NCBI GenBank assembly: GCA_022925895.1
Contig: JAKSYS010000027.1
Coordinates: 1 to 64,000, forward strand
DNA from: Fragilaria crotonensis
Lineage: Eukaryota > Bacillariophyta > Fragilariophyceae > Fragilariales > Fragilariaceae
DNA: 64,000 bases
Direction: 5' to 3'
In this document: positions 23,839 through 34,500 of the stretch, piece after piece
Position numbering within the stretch: position 1 is the stretch's first letter
Layout of the letters: the number at the start of each line of letters is the position of its first letter
The notes under the pieces: model-generated
Told to the model about the DNA's origin: nothing
Databases searched by the model: none
What the model saw: the letters and a program-made list of their open reading frames with translations, nothing else
Position numbers and translations under genes: made by a program

Positions 23839-24647
23839 GGTGATTCTGAGGCTACATTGATTCTGTTCTTGCCCCATCTAACCACGGCATGCGCGCGTGT
23901 GTCAGAACAGCGTCAGGAGTCAGGAGTTAGGACAGATGAGAGTAGTGTAAAGAGGTAGTGAGTACTACTGGTACTGCGAGCATTGTAGACTGTAGACTAC
24001 TATTAATTGTCTACAGTACAGGGTACATTTATCATACTTGTAGAACGGTACCTGGTACTTGTACTGTAGTCCCGAGTATTTCAATTCCAGTCCGAGGATT
24101 TTTGTGCGGTACATGCCTACTGGTACTCTAGTACCTGTAGAACTCAATGTACTTCGTAGTTCTACGAGTACTGGAGTACCACTTACGGTGATTCTCTGAG
24201 TACTATAGTAGCAGTAGACTTACTGGCACTGCAGTACCATCTTACACGTACACGCATACTACTCGGATAGCGGCCAAACGCAACTACCGGACTACTGGTA
24301 GCCGTAACAATCAATTATATGATACTTCAGTATGGCTGCCCTATCAGCTTATCAGTAATATCATGATCATAGCATTCACTTTCCACAATGCTTCAGGTCC
24401 TGAATCCCTTTGCACTATGCCTAACGCAATTCTACACGCACAGCATGAAACAAACACTCCAAGAGGAAGCTACAGTCGTCGGTTGTCATCGATCGCAAAT
24501 CCCAGCCTCGATCCTGTTCATCGCTCCAAACGCCAGTCACTTCATGTGAGTGGACATTGGAGCGAGGCCAGCTATCACAAGGCGGGTTGATGTCTGAGCG
24601 AGTTCCATACCACGCACTTGGAACGTTCGATTTGTTACCTCGCCGAT
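23839..24647. repeat. Intergenic space dense in GTAC palindromes
   Basis: About 23940-24330 is the densest block of its kind here: ctactggtactg, ggtacttgtactgtagtccc, actggtactctagtacctg, gagtactggagtacc (TACTGGAGTAC at 24169-24179) and others, nearly back to back. A heptamer repeat (gtcaggagtcaggagt) lies near 23908-23926. No gene was seen. Confidence 0.6.
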
Positions 24648-25949
24648 TTAATCGCTATCACTGTCCATCATGGCGGCAAAGACTCCCGACGGTGATTTCT
24701 TCGCCTTGGGTGCTGCTTTAGATCCCCAAGCTCCACTTCCGCCACTCTTCAAACCTGGCGTCACGAACTTCGTAGCAGGCTTGAAACCAGAGCTCGCTCC
24801 TCCGGTTGCAGACTTCGCCGTTGTTTTCTTTTGCAATTTTTGTTTCGCTGTGAAGGCTTGATGCGTTAGTGCAACACGGGCAGCAAAGGCGCTGTCTTCT
24901 TCATACCATTCTCGACTGGACTCCTCGAGCTGAGCAATTTGCTCCAATATTTCATTTTTTCGACCCACCATTTGTGCCTCTTTAACGCTCATGAGCCGTC
25001 CCTTGGTGTCCTCTTCGACTTTGAGTAACGGTGCCATCTCCGTCAAGAGCTTCTGGATTTCAGCATCGTGCCGCAGTTTATGAGGAACTTTGGGCTGAAT
25101 CTTGGAGAGCATCGCTTCGCGCTCTTCAAGTTTAAGTTTCGATGCTTGAAGTTGTTCGACCTTTTTCGGTTTATCCTCTGACTCCTTAATCTGCTGTTGT
25201 AGCTTGTCGAGTCGTCCCTTAACTTGTTGGAGTAGTGATTCTAGTTCCGCTCTGGTAAGACTTCCTCGTTCGACTTGCGCCTGCGTTTCCTTGCGCACAT
25301 ACGCTTCCTTAGATTCTAGAGAGTCTAGACTGACTGCATCGTAAAACGCTTGTTCCGATTCACTCAGTGAGGTACCGCTCAAGAGTTTCCGATCTAGATC
25401 ACCAAGAGTCGACTTTACGGATTCAATTGCCGTCAAGAGGCCCTTCTTTTGAGTCCATGACGGGCACTTGCTTGCGACCATGCGCTCAAAGACTTGGTTA
25501 GACGACAAGGCAATCATTGCTTCGGGACTTCCTTCTTTTAGCATTGACTCCGACAAAGACAATCCTCCAATGTCCAGTTCCTGAGACTGAGTGGTTTGTT
25601 GTTGTATCTTTGGAAAAACAATAACAGTCTTGAGATTCTTCCCCGTGTCGTGCTGCAATTTGAACGATCCAGCACAGTCTGCAACACAGCTGGCTGCTCG
25701 ATCTTCTTCAAACCCGAGCTCGCGCAAGGTCGTAGTGACGGCCTTGGCGGCATCGGGATCATACTTTTGGCGTCCCAGTTTGCCAGCCCCGGTCACAAAT
25801 GTGATGCGAATCATGTCGTTGAGGGCAAATGGTTCTGAGAATGCATCATGAATTGTGTTGGTTATCGTCGTCACCGATTGACCTCCCAAGTCAAAGGTCT
25901 CTGACTCGGTTGCTGCTCGAATCGATGCTGCCATTCCACTAACGGACAT
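24648..25949 (-). CDS. Unknown coiled-coil protein
   Basis: A single intact frame of about 433 residues from MSVSGMAASI. The first 130 residues look globular, with NDMIRITFVTGAGKLGRQKY and a Cys pair in AASCVADCAG. The middle is a long charged helix with coiled-coil heptads (LESLLQQVKGRLDKLQQQIKE, then LLKVEEDTKGRL). The tail is Gly/Ser/Lys-rich and ends in an acidic MMDSDSD. I did not recognise the family. The lack of membrane segments or signal peptide suggests a cytosolic or nuclear protein. A start 18 codons upstream (26003) is also open. Confidence 0.6.
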   Translation of the reverse strand: MSVSGMAASIRAATESETFDLGGQSVTTITNTIHDAFSEPFALNDMIRITFVTGAGKLGRQKYDPDAAKAVTTTLRELGFEEDRAASCVADCAGSFKLQHDTGKNLKTVIVFPKIQQQTTQSQELDIGGLSLSESMLKEGSPEAMIALSSNQVFERMVASKCPSWTQKKGLLTAIESVKSTLGDLDRKLLSGTSLSESEQAFYDAVSLDSLESKEAYVRKETQAQVERGSLTRAELESLLQQVKGRLDKLQQQIKESEDKPKKVEQLQASKLKLEEREAMLSKIQPKVPHKLRHDAEIQKLLTEMAPLLKVEEDTKGRLMSVKEAQMVGRKNEILEQIAQLEESSREWYEEDSAFAARVALTHQAFTAKQKLQKKTTAKSATGGASSGFKPATKFVTPGLKSGGSGAWGSKAAPKAKKSPSGVFAAMMDSDSD

Positions 25950-26655
25950 GATAGATGTTGGTCGTTGAGTAAGAAGGATGTGTGTCGAACTAGGGGTAAT
26001 CAACGTAGGTGTTGAGTTTGGTGACTGTGGTGATCACTTGAGGGATCGTTTGTGGGGTTGGCGTGCAAGTCAGTCGAAAGTCGCAAGTCGGAATGCAAGT
26101 TACGAGTTTCGACATATCGTGAGAGGTGGAGACGGGAGACTCAGGATTCAGGCGATGTCTGTCGTTTGTCGTCACATCCCAGATCCCATGGAATACTTTC
26201 GAGGACGGATCGCTCCCATCGAATTCCTTCGACCTCTCATCCGTCTTGCACTCCCCCGGTGCTGTTACAGTCGTAGTAATGAGTAGACTTTGATATACAG
26301 TACGAGTACTGACACTGGAAGTTTTCCAAGGAGTTTAACTGTTCAACTATGAACTACTGGTACAGTACGTGGTACTACGTGGTACACGGTACTGTTTGGG
26401 CTCATACATCTTGAATACTCGTCCACGGATCTACTGTCCGAGTATGTGCATTGTGCATCATTAAATTGCGCTGAAAAACTTATGAACACATTTGATATCA
26501 GATGCTCAGGGGAAAATCATAACGCTTGGAACCACCCATCACGTCGACAATCATCTCATCCATTCTGTCCACAGTCGAGAGGCCGTAGAGTGCCGAACAC
26601 AGATCAGCCATCATAGGATCGATAGACTCTGACAGATTCAAACACTGATATCAAC
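25950..26655. other. Divergent intergenic space
   Basis: A GTAC-type block lies near 26290-26400 (acagtacgagtactgac, tactggtacagtacgtggtactacgtggtacacggtac). The rest holds the promoters of the coiled-coil gene and of PPIL1. Confidence 0.5.
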
Positions 26656-27288
26656 ATGGCAGCAGAGCCATATACGCACGTCCAGTTCGAAACAAACGTT
26701 GGGACCTTCTGCATTGAACTCTATTATCAACATACTCCACGGACGTGCCACAATCTGGCCGCACTTGCCGCCTCGGGATACTACAATGGAACAATTTTTC
26801 ATCGGATCATCCGTGACTTTATGATCCAGGGGGGTGATCCGTCCGGGACTGGAAGGGGTGGAGAAAGCATATACGGCGGAAAGTTTCAAGACGAAATCTC
26901 TAAGAATCTCAAGCACACTGGTGCGGGAGTGGTCAGCATGGCGAATTCGGGTCCGAATACCAATGGGAGTCAATTCTTTGTCTCCTTGAAGCCATTGCCA
27001 TGGTTGGATGGGAAACATACTATTTTCGGAAGGATATATTCTGGTGAGTGAATGGTGGTCGATTGGATGTCTCAGCCTTCGTGATGCATCGATTTGAGCA
27101 ATCTAACATTCTTTCCAGGTATGAGTGTCATCCAGCGGATGGGAATGGTGGCTACTGACAAGGACGATCGTCCGAAAGCGCCCATCACTATTCATAAAGC
27201 CACACCATTTCGAGGGCCACCGCCGCCCATGGAAGAACAAAATCAAAAAGCTACAACTTTTATGCAACTAACGGCTGCTTCCTCATGA
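26656..27288 (+). CDS. PPIL1: Peptidyl-prolyl isomerase, PPIL1-type cyclophilin
   Basis: Cyclophilin fold from residue 5 on. FHRIIRDFMIQGGDPSGTGRGG carries the catalytic Arg, with NGSQFFVSL and WLDGKHTIFG downstream; the Trp is the one that favours cyclosporin binding. Order and spacing match PPIL1, a spliceosome-associated cyclophilin that binds SKIP/SNW1. A 75-bp intron (27044-27118) splits the Gly of YSGM. Exon 2 (27119-27288) ends with a short Pro-rich tail (FRGPPPPMEEQ), slightly longer than in animal PPIL1. Its stop codon directly abuts the stop codon of the convergent TRM82 gene. Confidence 0.92.
27044..27118 (+). other. Intron of PPIL1
   Basis: The donor gtgagtg follows TATTCTG and the acceptor attctttccag precedes GTATGAG. 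Splicing gives GRIYSGMSVIQRMG. Confidence 0.9.
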
Positions 27289-28440
27289 TTCAGTTTTGCG
27301 TTTCTTGTTGCGTCGATTGCGACTATCTCTTGCCTTTTGAATGCGGTCGACTCGGTTCCAGGGAATATCGGAGGGGTTCGCTGTTCGGGTTTCCTGCGTC
27401 TTGCCCAATTTCAACTGACCAGTGCTGCTGTCGGCTTCCAGAATGCTAGAGGGTAAAGTTTCATCTTTGCAAAGCTCATTTAGCTTTGAAAATGCATTGT
27501 TTGTCGTTGCCTTGTAGGAAGTGTCGGCCCCTAATGCGTAGACCTGTAACAGAGTCGGCTCTTTGGCAAGTACCATCATGCTTTTGCCATGCAGAACTAC
27601 TGCCAGAGGTTGCGTGGCAGACTCCAAAGTCTGTAGCAGTTCCAAGGTTTTCATGGAGTAAATGTGGATTGTGTTTGAATTGTGGAAGATCACAGCCACG
27701 CGCTCACCATCGGTCGACGTTTGAATCGGTAATTCTCCGTCAGTATCTACCTGTGCCAACTGTTCAAAAGTGCTCAGCTTCCACAGCCGCACTGTAAAAT
27801 CACCTCCACACGTTACGCACATGTCATCATTAACTGCATCCACAGACGAAATGAATGCTGAATGTCCCAACAGAAATCCCTTGATGATGCACGTTTGCGG
27901 GAACGACGACACTCGCACTTTCTCATCACGATCTGCCGTCAACAATGTAGTCCCCCCTACGAGTCGAACACCGGTCAACATGGATGCCGTGTGTCCTAAT
28001 AGCAAACGTCCCTTTCGAGTGCCTCCCAGTGGGAAGGCTGTAGCGTCACCCACTAGATCACCACTAATAACCATTCCGCCAAGCGCCTTGTTCCAAGCGA
28101 ACGTGAGACACGAGGAGCGCTTTGCAGTCACGTGTAGCACCTGAAACGTTGATTCTCGATAGATCTCCAATGATTTGTTGCAACGCGAGACGGCACACCA
28201 CAGCGTATCGTCATCGTCCTTGGATACTGCCACACATTGAATTTCCATCGGATCAACACTCTTGTCATGCTGAGGATCACCAGCGCTGCTGGTTGAAGAC
28301 AGCGCTCCTTCTTGTTTCAACTCAAAGACATTGTCGCCGTTAATGAGGAAGGCACGAGTATTTATGCCGACAACGGCTGCGGTGCCGCAGCATTGCAAGA
28401 GAGACTTCATGGTTGGGGCACTGGTGTGGATGCTTAACAA
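27283..28440 (-). CDS. TRM82: TRM82/WDR4, WD40 subunit of tRNA m7G46 methyltransferase
   Basis: Non-catalytic partner that stabilises Trm8/METTL1 for N7-methylation of G46 in tRNA. A WD40 propeller is visible, with the family signature LLTADRDEKVRVSSFP followed by GFLLGHSAFISSV. Another repeat (DMCVTCGGDFTVRLWKLS) follows. The C-terminus is basic (RNRRNKKRKTES), probably nuclear. A single intact exon of 385 residues; a second Met ten codons in (28410) is equally possible. Its last codon overlaps the 3' end of PPIL1 tail to tail. Confidence 0.85.
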   Translation of the reverse strand: MLSIHTSAPTMKSLLQCCGTAAVVGINTRAFLINGDNVFELKQEGALSSTSSAGDPQHDKSVDPMEIQCVAVSKDDDDTLWCAVSRCNKSLEIYRESTFQVLHVTAKRSSCLTFAWNKALGGMVISGDLVGDATAFPLGGTRKGRLLLGHTASMLTGVRLVGGTTLLTADRDEKVRVSSFPQTCIIKGFLLGHSAFISSVDAVNDDMCVTCGGDFTVRLWKLSTFEQLAQVDTDGELPIQTSTDGERVAVIFHNSNTIHIYSMKTLELLQTLESATQPLAVVLHGKSMMVLAKEPTLLQVYALGADTSYKATTNNAFSKLNELCKDETLPSSILEADSSTGQLKLGKTQETRTANPSDIPWNRVDRIQKARDSRNRRNKKRKTES

Positions 28441-28794
28441 GTCCTACTCGGAGTACTCCTTGCTCCCCAATCCAACTATGACAAAATCCAAGAAATGAAA
28501 AAATGGATGGAAGTGGGATTACGGCACTGGATTTCGCTACTGTAGTACTGCACGAATCTACCGGGTATGGGTACTGGATTACGAGGTTCGGGTATGTTCC
28601 TACAAAGCACGTACGCCATGTTTGTACTGAGTACGAGTCTTTCAGATTACACTGTATGCATACTGAACTTCACGACATCACCCAACTCAAGTCACTCGAA
28701 CACGATGCGCCACCGAGATTGGAGCGACAATCTTGAATTACATCCATCTCCGTTTGCTTGCGAATCTTTTGAATAAACGAGGTTTGTGCTTGAG
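28441..28794. other. Divergent intergenic space with GTAC units
   Basis: Includes tactgtagtac at 28538-28548 and nearby gggtatgggtactgg. No other feature was seen. Confidence 0.5.
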
Positions 28795-29784
28795 ATGGAA
28801 GGTAGTGACGAGGTCGATTCGGTAGGTGAGCAATGTGAGAAACGATTGAATGCGGGAGAACGACACGATGTTACGGTGACACTCGACCACCTATCGTCCA
28901 TTGGCGCAGCGTGGGCGCGGACATCCATGCGCCTCGGTGCATACAAGGGCAAGGAATGCACAGATGAATTGCATCACGCAGAAGATTACCGCATTTATGA
29001 GAAGCGCTCAAGGCGCTCAAAACGAAAATCGTCCAGTGAGGACGCGGAGTGGGATATTGACCATGGTGACACAATTCACCCAGTGGCATTTATGAATGCA
29101 CGACTTTCAACCAAGAGATTCAAGACAAAGGATATTGATGGAGCGAATCTCTCCGTTGATACGACAGTGTGTGATGTTTCCATTGAAGAAGCCCCTGTGG
29201 CGCTTCTAAACCATTGCTGGCAACGTGCTGTCCATCTAGCATCCAATCCTATCCAACTCGACGACGGTGATGATCAGCCTACTCAACCTGAAAGCACTGA
29301 GTTGGATGATGAAGTGAAGTATTCAACGAAGAAGGCTATTCGCCTGTGTGAATCCTTAAAACTGGACTTGGCGGTCGAAGAACTCACCTGCCTCAACTGT
29401 CATGTTCAGTTTGATTCCACCCCAAAGTTACATCGACACTACTATGGATTACCGAATCAACGTGGATGTTGTTGGAGACTCATTGAACGAAAGAACCACG
29501 AGCTGATGGGTCAAGCTCTCCAGGCTGAAGTTACTGCCGTATCAAAACAAGTATGCCAAATTCTCGGAAAAACAGTATTTCGAAATGGACTACCACCAAC
29601 AGATCCACTAAGCTGGGAAGACGTCCTAAACGTCTTTGCTTCCCTCCTCGAGAAGAATTCTAAGGGACAGGTTGCGGATACAATTCAACTTGGCAGCGAC
29701 CAATTACCCCTTTGTCTCAACTCTCAAGTTGTGGAAGCTGTTCGTCGCCGACTATTGGATCGATATTCAGCTGGCCCAAGATGA
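28795..29784 (+). CDS. Unknown protein with a C2H2-like zinc finger
   Basis: ATG at 28795 gives MEGSDEVDSVG. The N-terminal half is charged and has a basic KRSRRSKRKSSSED motif, likely nuclear. A zinc-finger-like segment (CLNCHVQFDSTPKLHRHYYG, then CCW) sits at about residues 200-225. A helical region follows to the end. The first frame stops at 29782-29784 after SAGPR. A neighbouring frame continues from the same place with coding-like text (LAQDDTISLSKESIRRLTRPF) to about 29880 or 29986, so the real protein may be about 40-70 residues longer, with a one-base loss near 29770. The extension would overlap the convergent tcdA-like gene. No family was recognised. Confidence 0.6.
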   Translation: MEGSDEVDSVGEQCEKRLNAGERHDVTVTLDHLSSIGAAWARTSMRLGAYKGKECTDELHHAEDYRIYEKRSRRSKRKSSSEDAEWDIDHGDTIHPVAFMNARLSTKRFKTKDIDGANLSVDTTVCDVSIEEAPVALLNHCWQRAVHLASNPIQLDDGDDQPTQPESTELDDEVKYSTKKAIRLCESLKLDLAVEELTCLNCHVQFDSTPKLHRHYYGLPNQRGCCWRLIERKNHELMGQALQAEVTAVSKQVCQILGKTVFRNGLPPTDPLSWEDVLNVFASLLEKNSKGQVADTIQLGSDQLPLCLNSQVVEAVRRRLLDRYSAGPR

Positions 29785-29900
29785 CACCATTTCGCTTTCG
29801 AAAGAAAGCATTCGACGCCTCACGCGACCTTTCGCCAACAGGAACATGCGCCGAAAGCAGAAAACATTGGAGGCGTGGATGATCCAGGTAAAAATTATAG

Positions 29901-30929
29901 TTACGACTTGGACGGCCGTACGAATCTGTTCATTGCAATCATATCGACAACTTGACCAGCAGCGACAAAACCAAAGGTGCCAGTAACAAAGCAAGCAGTA
30001 CCCAGGGCACCGTCGCATCGCCGAAAGGCACCGACCTTGTCTTCAACATTCGATATTTCCTTCGTTTCTTCAGTTGAGTACACAGCTGGGATCTTCCATT
30101 TCTTGGGGAGCTTTCCCTTGAGTTCCCGAAATTTTTTGCCTTCAGAAAAGCCATAGTCTTTCCGCAAATTGCGTCGAACGGCTGCGAGCAGATCGTCGCC
30201 ATTCACCCGAGCCAAATCACTGGCGAAGATCTTGGTGGGATCTCTCTTCCCCGCCGCGCCGCCACATGTGACAATAGGAATCTTCTTTTCTACACAGGCG
30301 GCAATGAGAGCCGTCTTTGCCTTTCGGCCGTCAATAGCATCCAATATGACATTCACATCTGGAAGTAAACTGTCCAGAATGTCGTGAACATTAGTTTCCG
30401 TTACAAAATCATGAATGTTGGTCACAGAACATTGAGGATTGATGTGTATCAGACGACGCCTCATTTCATCAATCTTCATCATACCAATGGAAGTGGATGT
30501 TGCGTGAAGCTGTCGGTTCGTATTGGAGATGCAAATGTCGTCCAAATCAATCAAAATTAGGTTTCCGACTCCACTCCTGCAGAGTGCTTCTGCCGCCCAG
30601 GAACCGACCCCGCCGAGACCTACGACCGCAACAGTCGACCGATTCAGCAATTCAATTATCTGAAGATGAGGATCCAACTCGTTTGAATCAACATCTGTGT
30701 TGAGTGCTTGGTTTGCGTACAGCCGACCAACCGCACCGAACCGAAGGTTTCGTTGCGATCGTGATTCTTCGGTCTCTTCTTCTGTCGGCCAGCCTGTTAT
30801 TATATCATCAGTTGGAGCCACTTGATGGCTTAGACATCGGACGTTGTTCGTCTTGACAGCGTTCCAAAAGCCAAATGCCCAGCAACCTGGCAAAATAATA
30901 CCGAGCAGAGTTGCGATTCGAGCGTTCAT
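29901..30929 (-). CDS. tcdA: tRNA threonylcarbamoyladenosine dehydratase, TcdA/Tcd-like
   Basis: An E1-like (ThiF/MoeB) enzyme that uses ATP to cyclise t6A37 of tRNA to ct6A. Key parts are the nucleotide-binding GLGGVGSWAAEALCRSGVG, DLDDICISNTNRQ, AIDGRKAKTALI, CGGAAGKRDPT and the family end CDGALGTACFVTGTFGF. The start at 30929 gives a hydrophobic N-terminus (ATLLGIILPGCWAFGFW) that could anchor or import the protein; yeast Tcd1/2 sit at the mitochondrial outer membrane. The open frame continues upstream to 31232 without convincing content. A retrotransposon LTR in the same orientation lies about 300 bp upstream. Confidence 0.85.
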   Translation of the reverse strand: MNARIATLLGIILPGCWAFGFWNAVKTNNVRCLSHQVAPTDDIITGWPTEEETEESRSQRNLRFGAVGRLYANQALNTDVDSNELDPHLQIIELLNRSTVAVVGLGGVGSWAAEALCRSGVGNLILIDLDDICISNTNRQLHATSTSIGMMKIDEMRRRLIHINPQCSVTNIHDFVTETNVHDILDSLLPDVNVILDAIDGRKAKTALIAACVEKKIPIVTCGGAAGKRDPTKIFASDLARVNGDDLLAAVRRNLRKDYGFSEGKKFRELKGKLPKKWKIPAVYSTEETKEISNVEDKVGAFRRCDGALGTACFVTGTFGFVAAGQVVDMIAMNRFVRPSKS

Positions 30930-31231
30930 TCGTTCGGAAATCAATTCAATCCGATTCACTCGTTCCTGTATTGCAGAGTTCGGAGTTAGCACATGCACCC
31001 TCCTGTCACACGTCCTCCGTCGATGCACCGATGGCAATGGTAGTACTCCGAGCACCGGGTACGATGTCCGATGCGGGGGCCAACTGTCAACTGTGGGGTT
31101 TATTAGAGGCAGGCGACTGCCGCCTTCACTTAATCCGCTTTGACGTTTCGTGATACTGATTACCGTGTACCGTTTACTGTCTGAAATGGTACGGTATACT
31201 GCGCCCAAGGACAATAGATATAGGGTATGCA
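30930..31231. other. Spacer between tcdA-like gene and retrotransposon
   Basis: Contains a GTAC-type stretch near 31160-31200 (gtaccgtttactgtctgaaatggtacggtatactg). The tcdA promoter presumably lies here, now bounded by the element's 3' LTR. Confidence 0.45.
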
Positions 31232-31235
31232 TACA

Positions 31236-31404
31236 CGTTCAAATCCGTTCGTGACGGATGATTCTTACCTTGGAAAAGTTCGATAAAGGGTACTCGGGAA
31301 AGCGACAGTAATAGTAAAACGATAACCGATAAAATTGTGATTCTATTCATGCTTACGCGTATGCGTACTGGTAAATATCGTACCGTACCGTCAATACTTG
31401 AACG
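31236..31404 (-). repeat. 3' LTR of the copia element
   Basis: 169 bp, identical by eye to the other LTR; flanked outside by TACA (31232-31235). Confidence 0.9.
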
Positions 31405-31542
31405 GTCCCCGTAAATCGTAAAGTGGTAAACGCATATGATTTATTCCCGCGAACCTGGTCGAATATGAACCCACGGTCGTTGCCGCGCCAGGAGGTAAAA
31501 GGCACCGCCCATGCGGAATGCCGATAACCTAGGGTGATGTAC

Positions 31543-34500
31543 TTAATACATAATGTGCCGACAGAGAGCACGTCGCCGATCCGCGGTCAAGACTTTAGTA
31601 AAGAGATCGGCGAGATTCGTCATTCCATCTTCCTTTCCAACTCGAAGAATTTTCGCCGCAACTGCCTCACGAATGGCATGGTAGTTAATGGCATTGTGCT
31701 TCTTGGCCAACATTGATTCTGGGATTGTTGTGTTCTTCACGACGCCGTTATTATCACAAAAAACATTTGCCGGACCATCGATAGGAACCCCAAACATGCG
31801 GAGTTTATACCGCAAAGCCACGATCATATCCTTCGCCGTTCGTAAAGCAACAAATTCACTACCAAAGCTGGACGACTCGACAGTATTTTGACGTTTGGAA
31901 AACCAGAGGATCGGGGCATTCTGAACGTACACAAGGATCCCCGTATGCGACCGTCGAGTAATAACATTTCCGGCATGATTGGCATCCACAAAACATGAAA
32001 TACTTACACTCTTTCCTTTTGGCTCGGGCATGTTCGGCGGCAGCTCTTCGCTCACGTCCCCGTAAAAGTCACTCCAGTCTGCATCAGATCGGAATACGCG
32101 TTCATCAATAATTGGGGTCTTCGGATCAAAAACGATTCGCGCGCCATTCTCATGTTTCTTAAGGTATGCAAAGATGTGGTAAATTGCGTCAAGGTGTCCC
32201 TTCCGTGGGAGCGCCTGATGCTGTGAGATTTGTGAGACTTCGACAAAGATGTCAATGCGGCCCAATTCGATTGCCCATCGCAATATTCCAATTAGTTGTA
32301 AGAATCGTGCTGCCAGCTCGTCATTCAATTCAGGGGTGATGTCCAATTCGGGTTTATAGCCGCTCGGAAAAGGATTCCGTGCAGTCGTCTTCAACGCCGC
32401 CATTGGGTCGTCTTCCGTAATGAGGGCCTCAACAACCTTCACGGCATTCTTGACATACGTTTTGCTCCCCATGGACCACTCAAGCTTACCGTTAGGCAAT
32501 TGCACCTTCTCCATGTTTGCGCCCAGATAAATATCCGGTTCTTTAACGCTTTCCGGTTTTAGTTCGTAAAGTTTACCCAACTCATCCATAGTTACCTTCG
32601 GGTCTTTCGCGAATATCAAAATGTCGTCAACATATACGAGAACCATGTCATAATGGGTATCAGCACTCCGGATCCACACATCCGGATCAGCCTTAGTAGA
32701 TGTAAAATGCAGGTCGCGCAGCGTTGCTGCCAGGTCCGCTCTCCACGCGGCACCAGATGATTTCAAACCGTACAACGCTCGCGTCACAATCAATACTTTA
32801 CCTTGGTCTGCACCAGTTTCAAGGCCGCCTTCAAACCAAATCTTTTCGCGGCAAGCGGCATTCAAATATGCATTCGTAACGTCACCGGCCAAAACATCGA
32901 GGTCATTGAGCCCAGCAATCAAAAATGCCAACCTCACGCTGTCTCGTGAGACAACGCTCGAGTATGTAAGCGAGCCCGGAGTATCCGTCGTATGTCCACC
33001 TGCGACGAACCGTGCCTTGCGCGTGAAATCCATTTTTATATCGAAAATAATATGGCAACGTATTTCCTGAAACCCGATCAGACCTGGTTCTTTCCCGGTC
33101 CGTGCCTGCGCAGGCGTGACGCCGTCCATCGGCTTCCAAGCAACCTTGACTTTGCTCATTTCCTTACCTAATGCCTTACGCCAGTGGTCAGTACCAGTCT
33201 CTTCGTCAATCGCGAGTGCCTCTTCCACAGATTTGGGCAGACGAATGCCGAACTTGTGCGTCGTTCTCCAATACCTTTTTACTTTCGCCACAATCCGATT
33301 CCTTTTTCGCAAGACAGTGTGGACCCACCAGTTAAATGCCGGCTCATGTGCAATGTTGTTAGTCACAGCATATTCAGCTATTTGTACCGGGTACGAATCT
33401 TTTATGTCCTTCAACGGTATCCAATCGGACGATCCATCCTTCCAAGTGACCAGGAGGGACCAACCGCGTGTGGTAACTTTCGGAACCCGGTTGCCATTCC
33501 TGCTCATCACGAAACCGTTCGCTACTGATATGGCAGAATTATCCGACTTATGATCTGTGATCTCCTGTAGCAACTGAAATTGTCGCCCTTCAGAATCAAC
33601 TTGTGCATACATGCACTCTGCAATCACGTTGGCGAAATAGTTCTCGGTGGTACCGTCGGTAAATTCGACGACGTATTCCCGGGTATCAAAAAGGGGGTTA
33701 GTATGGGCACGACCAATTGGCTCACCAGAGGTTCCTTTGGCACGTTTAACGACACGCCCTTTTCGTTCGCTTCCAGTTCCAACATCGAAAATTAGTTCGG
33801 CGTTCAAATACTTATCCGTAATCTCATCGTCCAGGTCGTCGGCTTCCATTGCTTCGGGTACATTCATGTCGTCGTAATCTTCGTCATTAGTGTAAGAAGC
33901 ACTAACATCGATGTATTCGTCCTGTATGTAAAAGTCGTTGGGCTCATGTAATATGAAGTCGTGATCTGACAGACGTTCCTCGACGGTTTGATCGAAGCGC
34001 GCAATTTCTGATTTCGTGTCCTCGTTGATATAGTCGTCCCGCACAACATGCTGTACTGTCGTACGAGCGATTACCTTACCGGATTCGAGGAGGAGCCAAT
34101 AACAGAGGTCGCTTCCAACTCGATGGGCAACGCCAAGCCATCGTGCAAGACGTCGACCGGAGCCATCTATCTCTATCTTCTTTTGGTCATAAAACCAAAC
34201 CCTGTCATAGAATTCAAAGTCCAACCACTCGGAGATATCCGGAGTCTCACCGGTCACCATTTCTAAGCCCGTTCTCTGATGTGAGCCGCGCGGAATCCTG
34301 TTGAGAATGTTAGATTCATAAATAAGGCCATAATCCCACAAACGAGGGGGAACCTTGCGTTTAAGCATCCGATTTCGCCAGCGTTTTTTCAATTCACCGA
34401 TCTCACGTTCTGCAGCATAATTTTGGTTTGATCGTCCCACCTCGGAGCGTCTTAGCCGAATCTTCAATCGATTGACCTCCTTCATGAAATCCGTTCGCGG

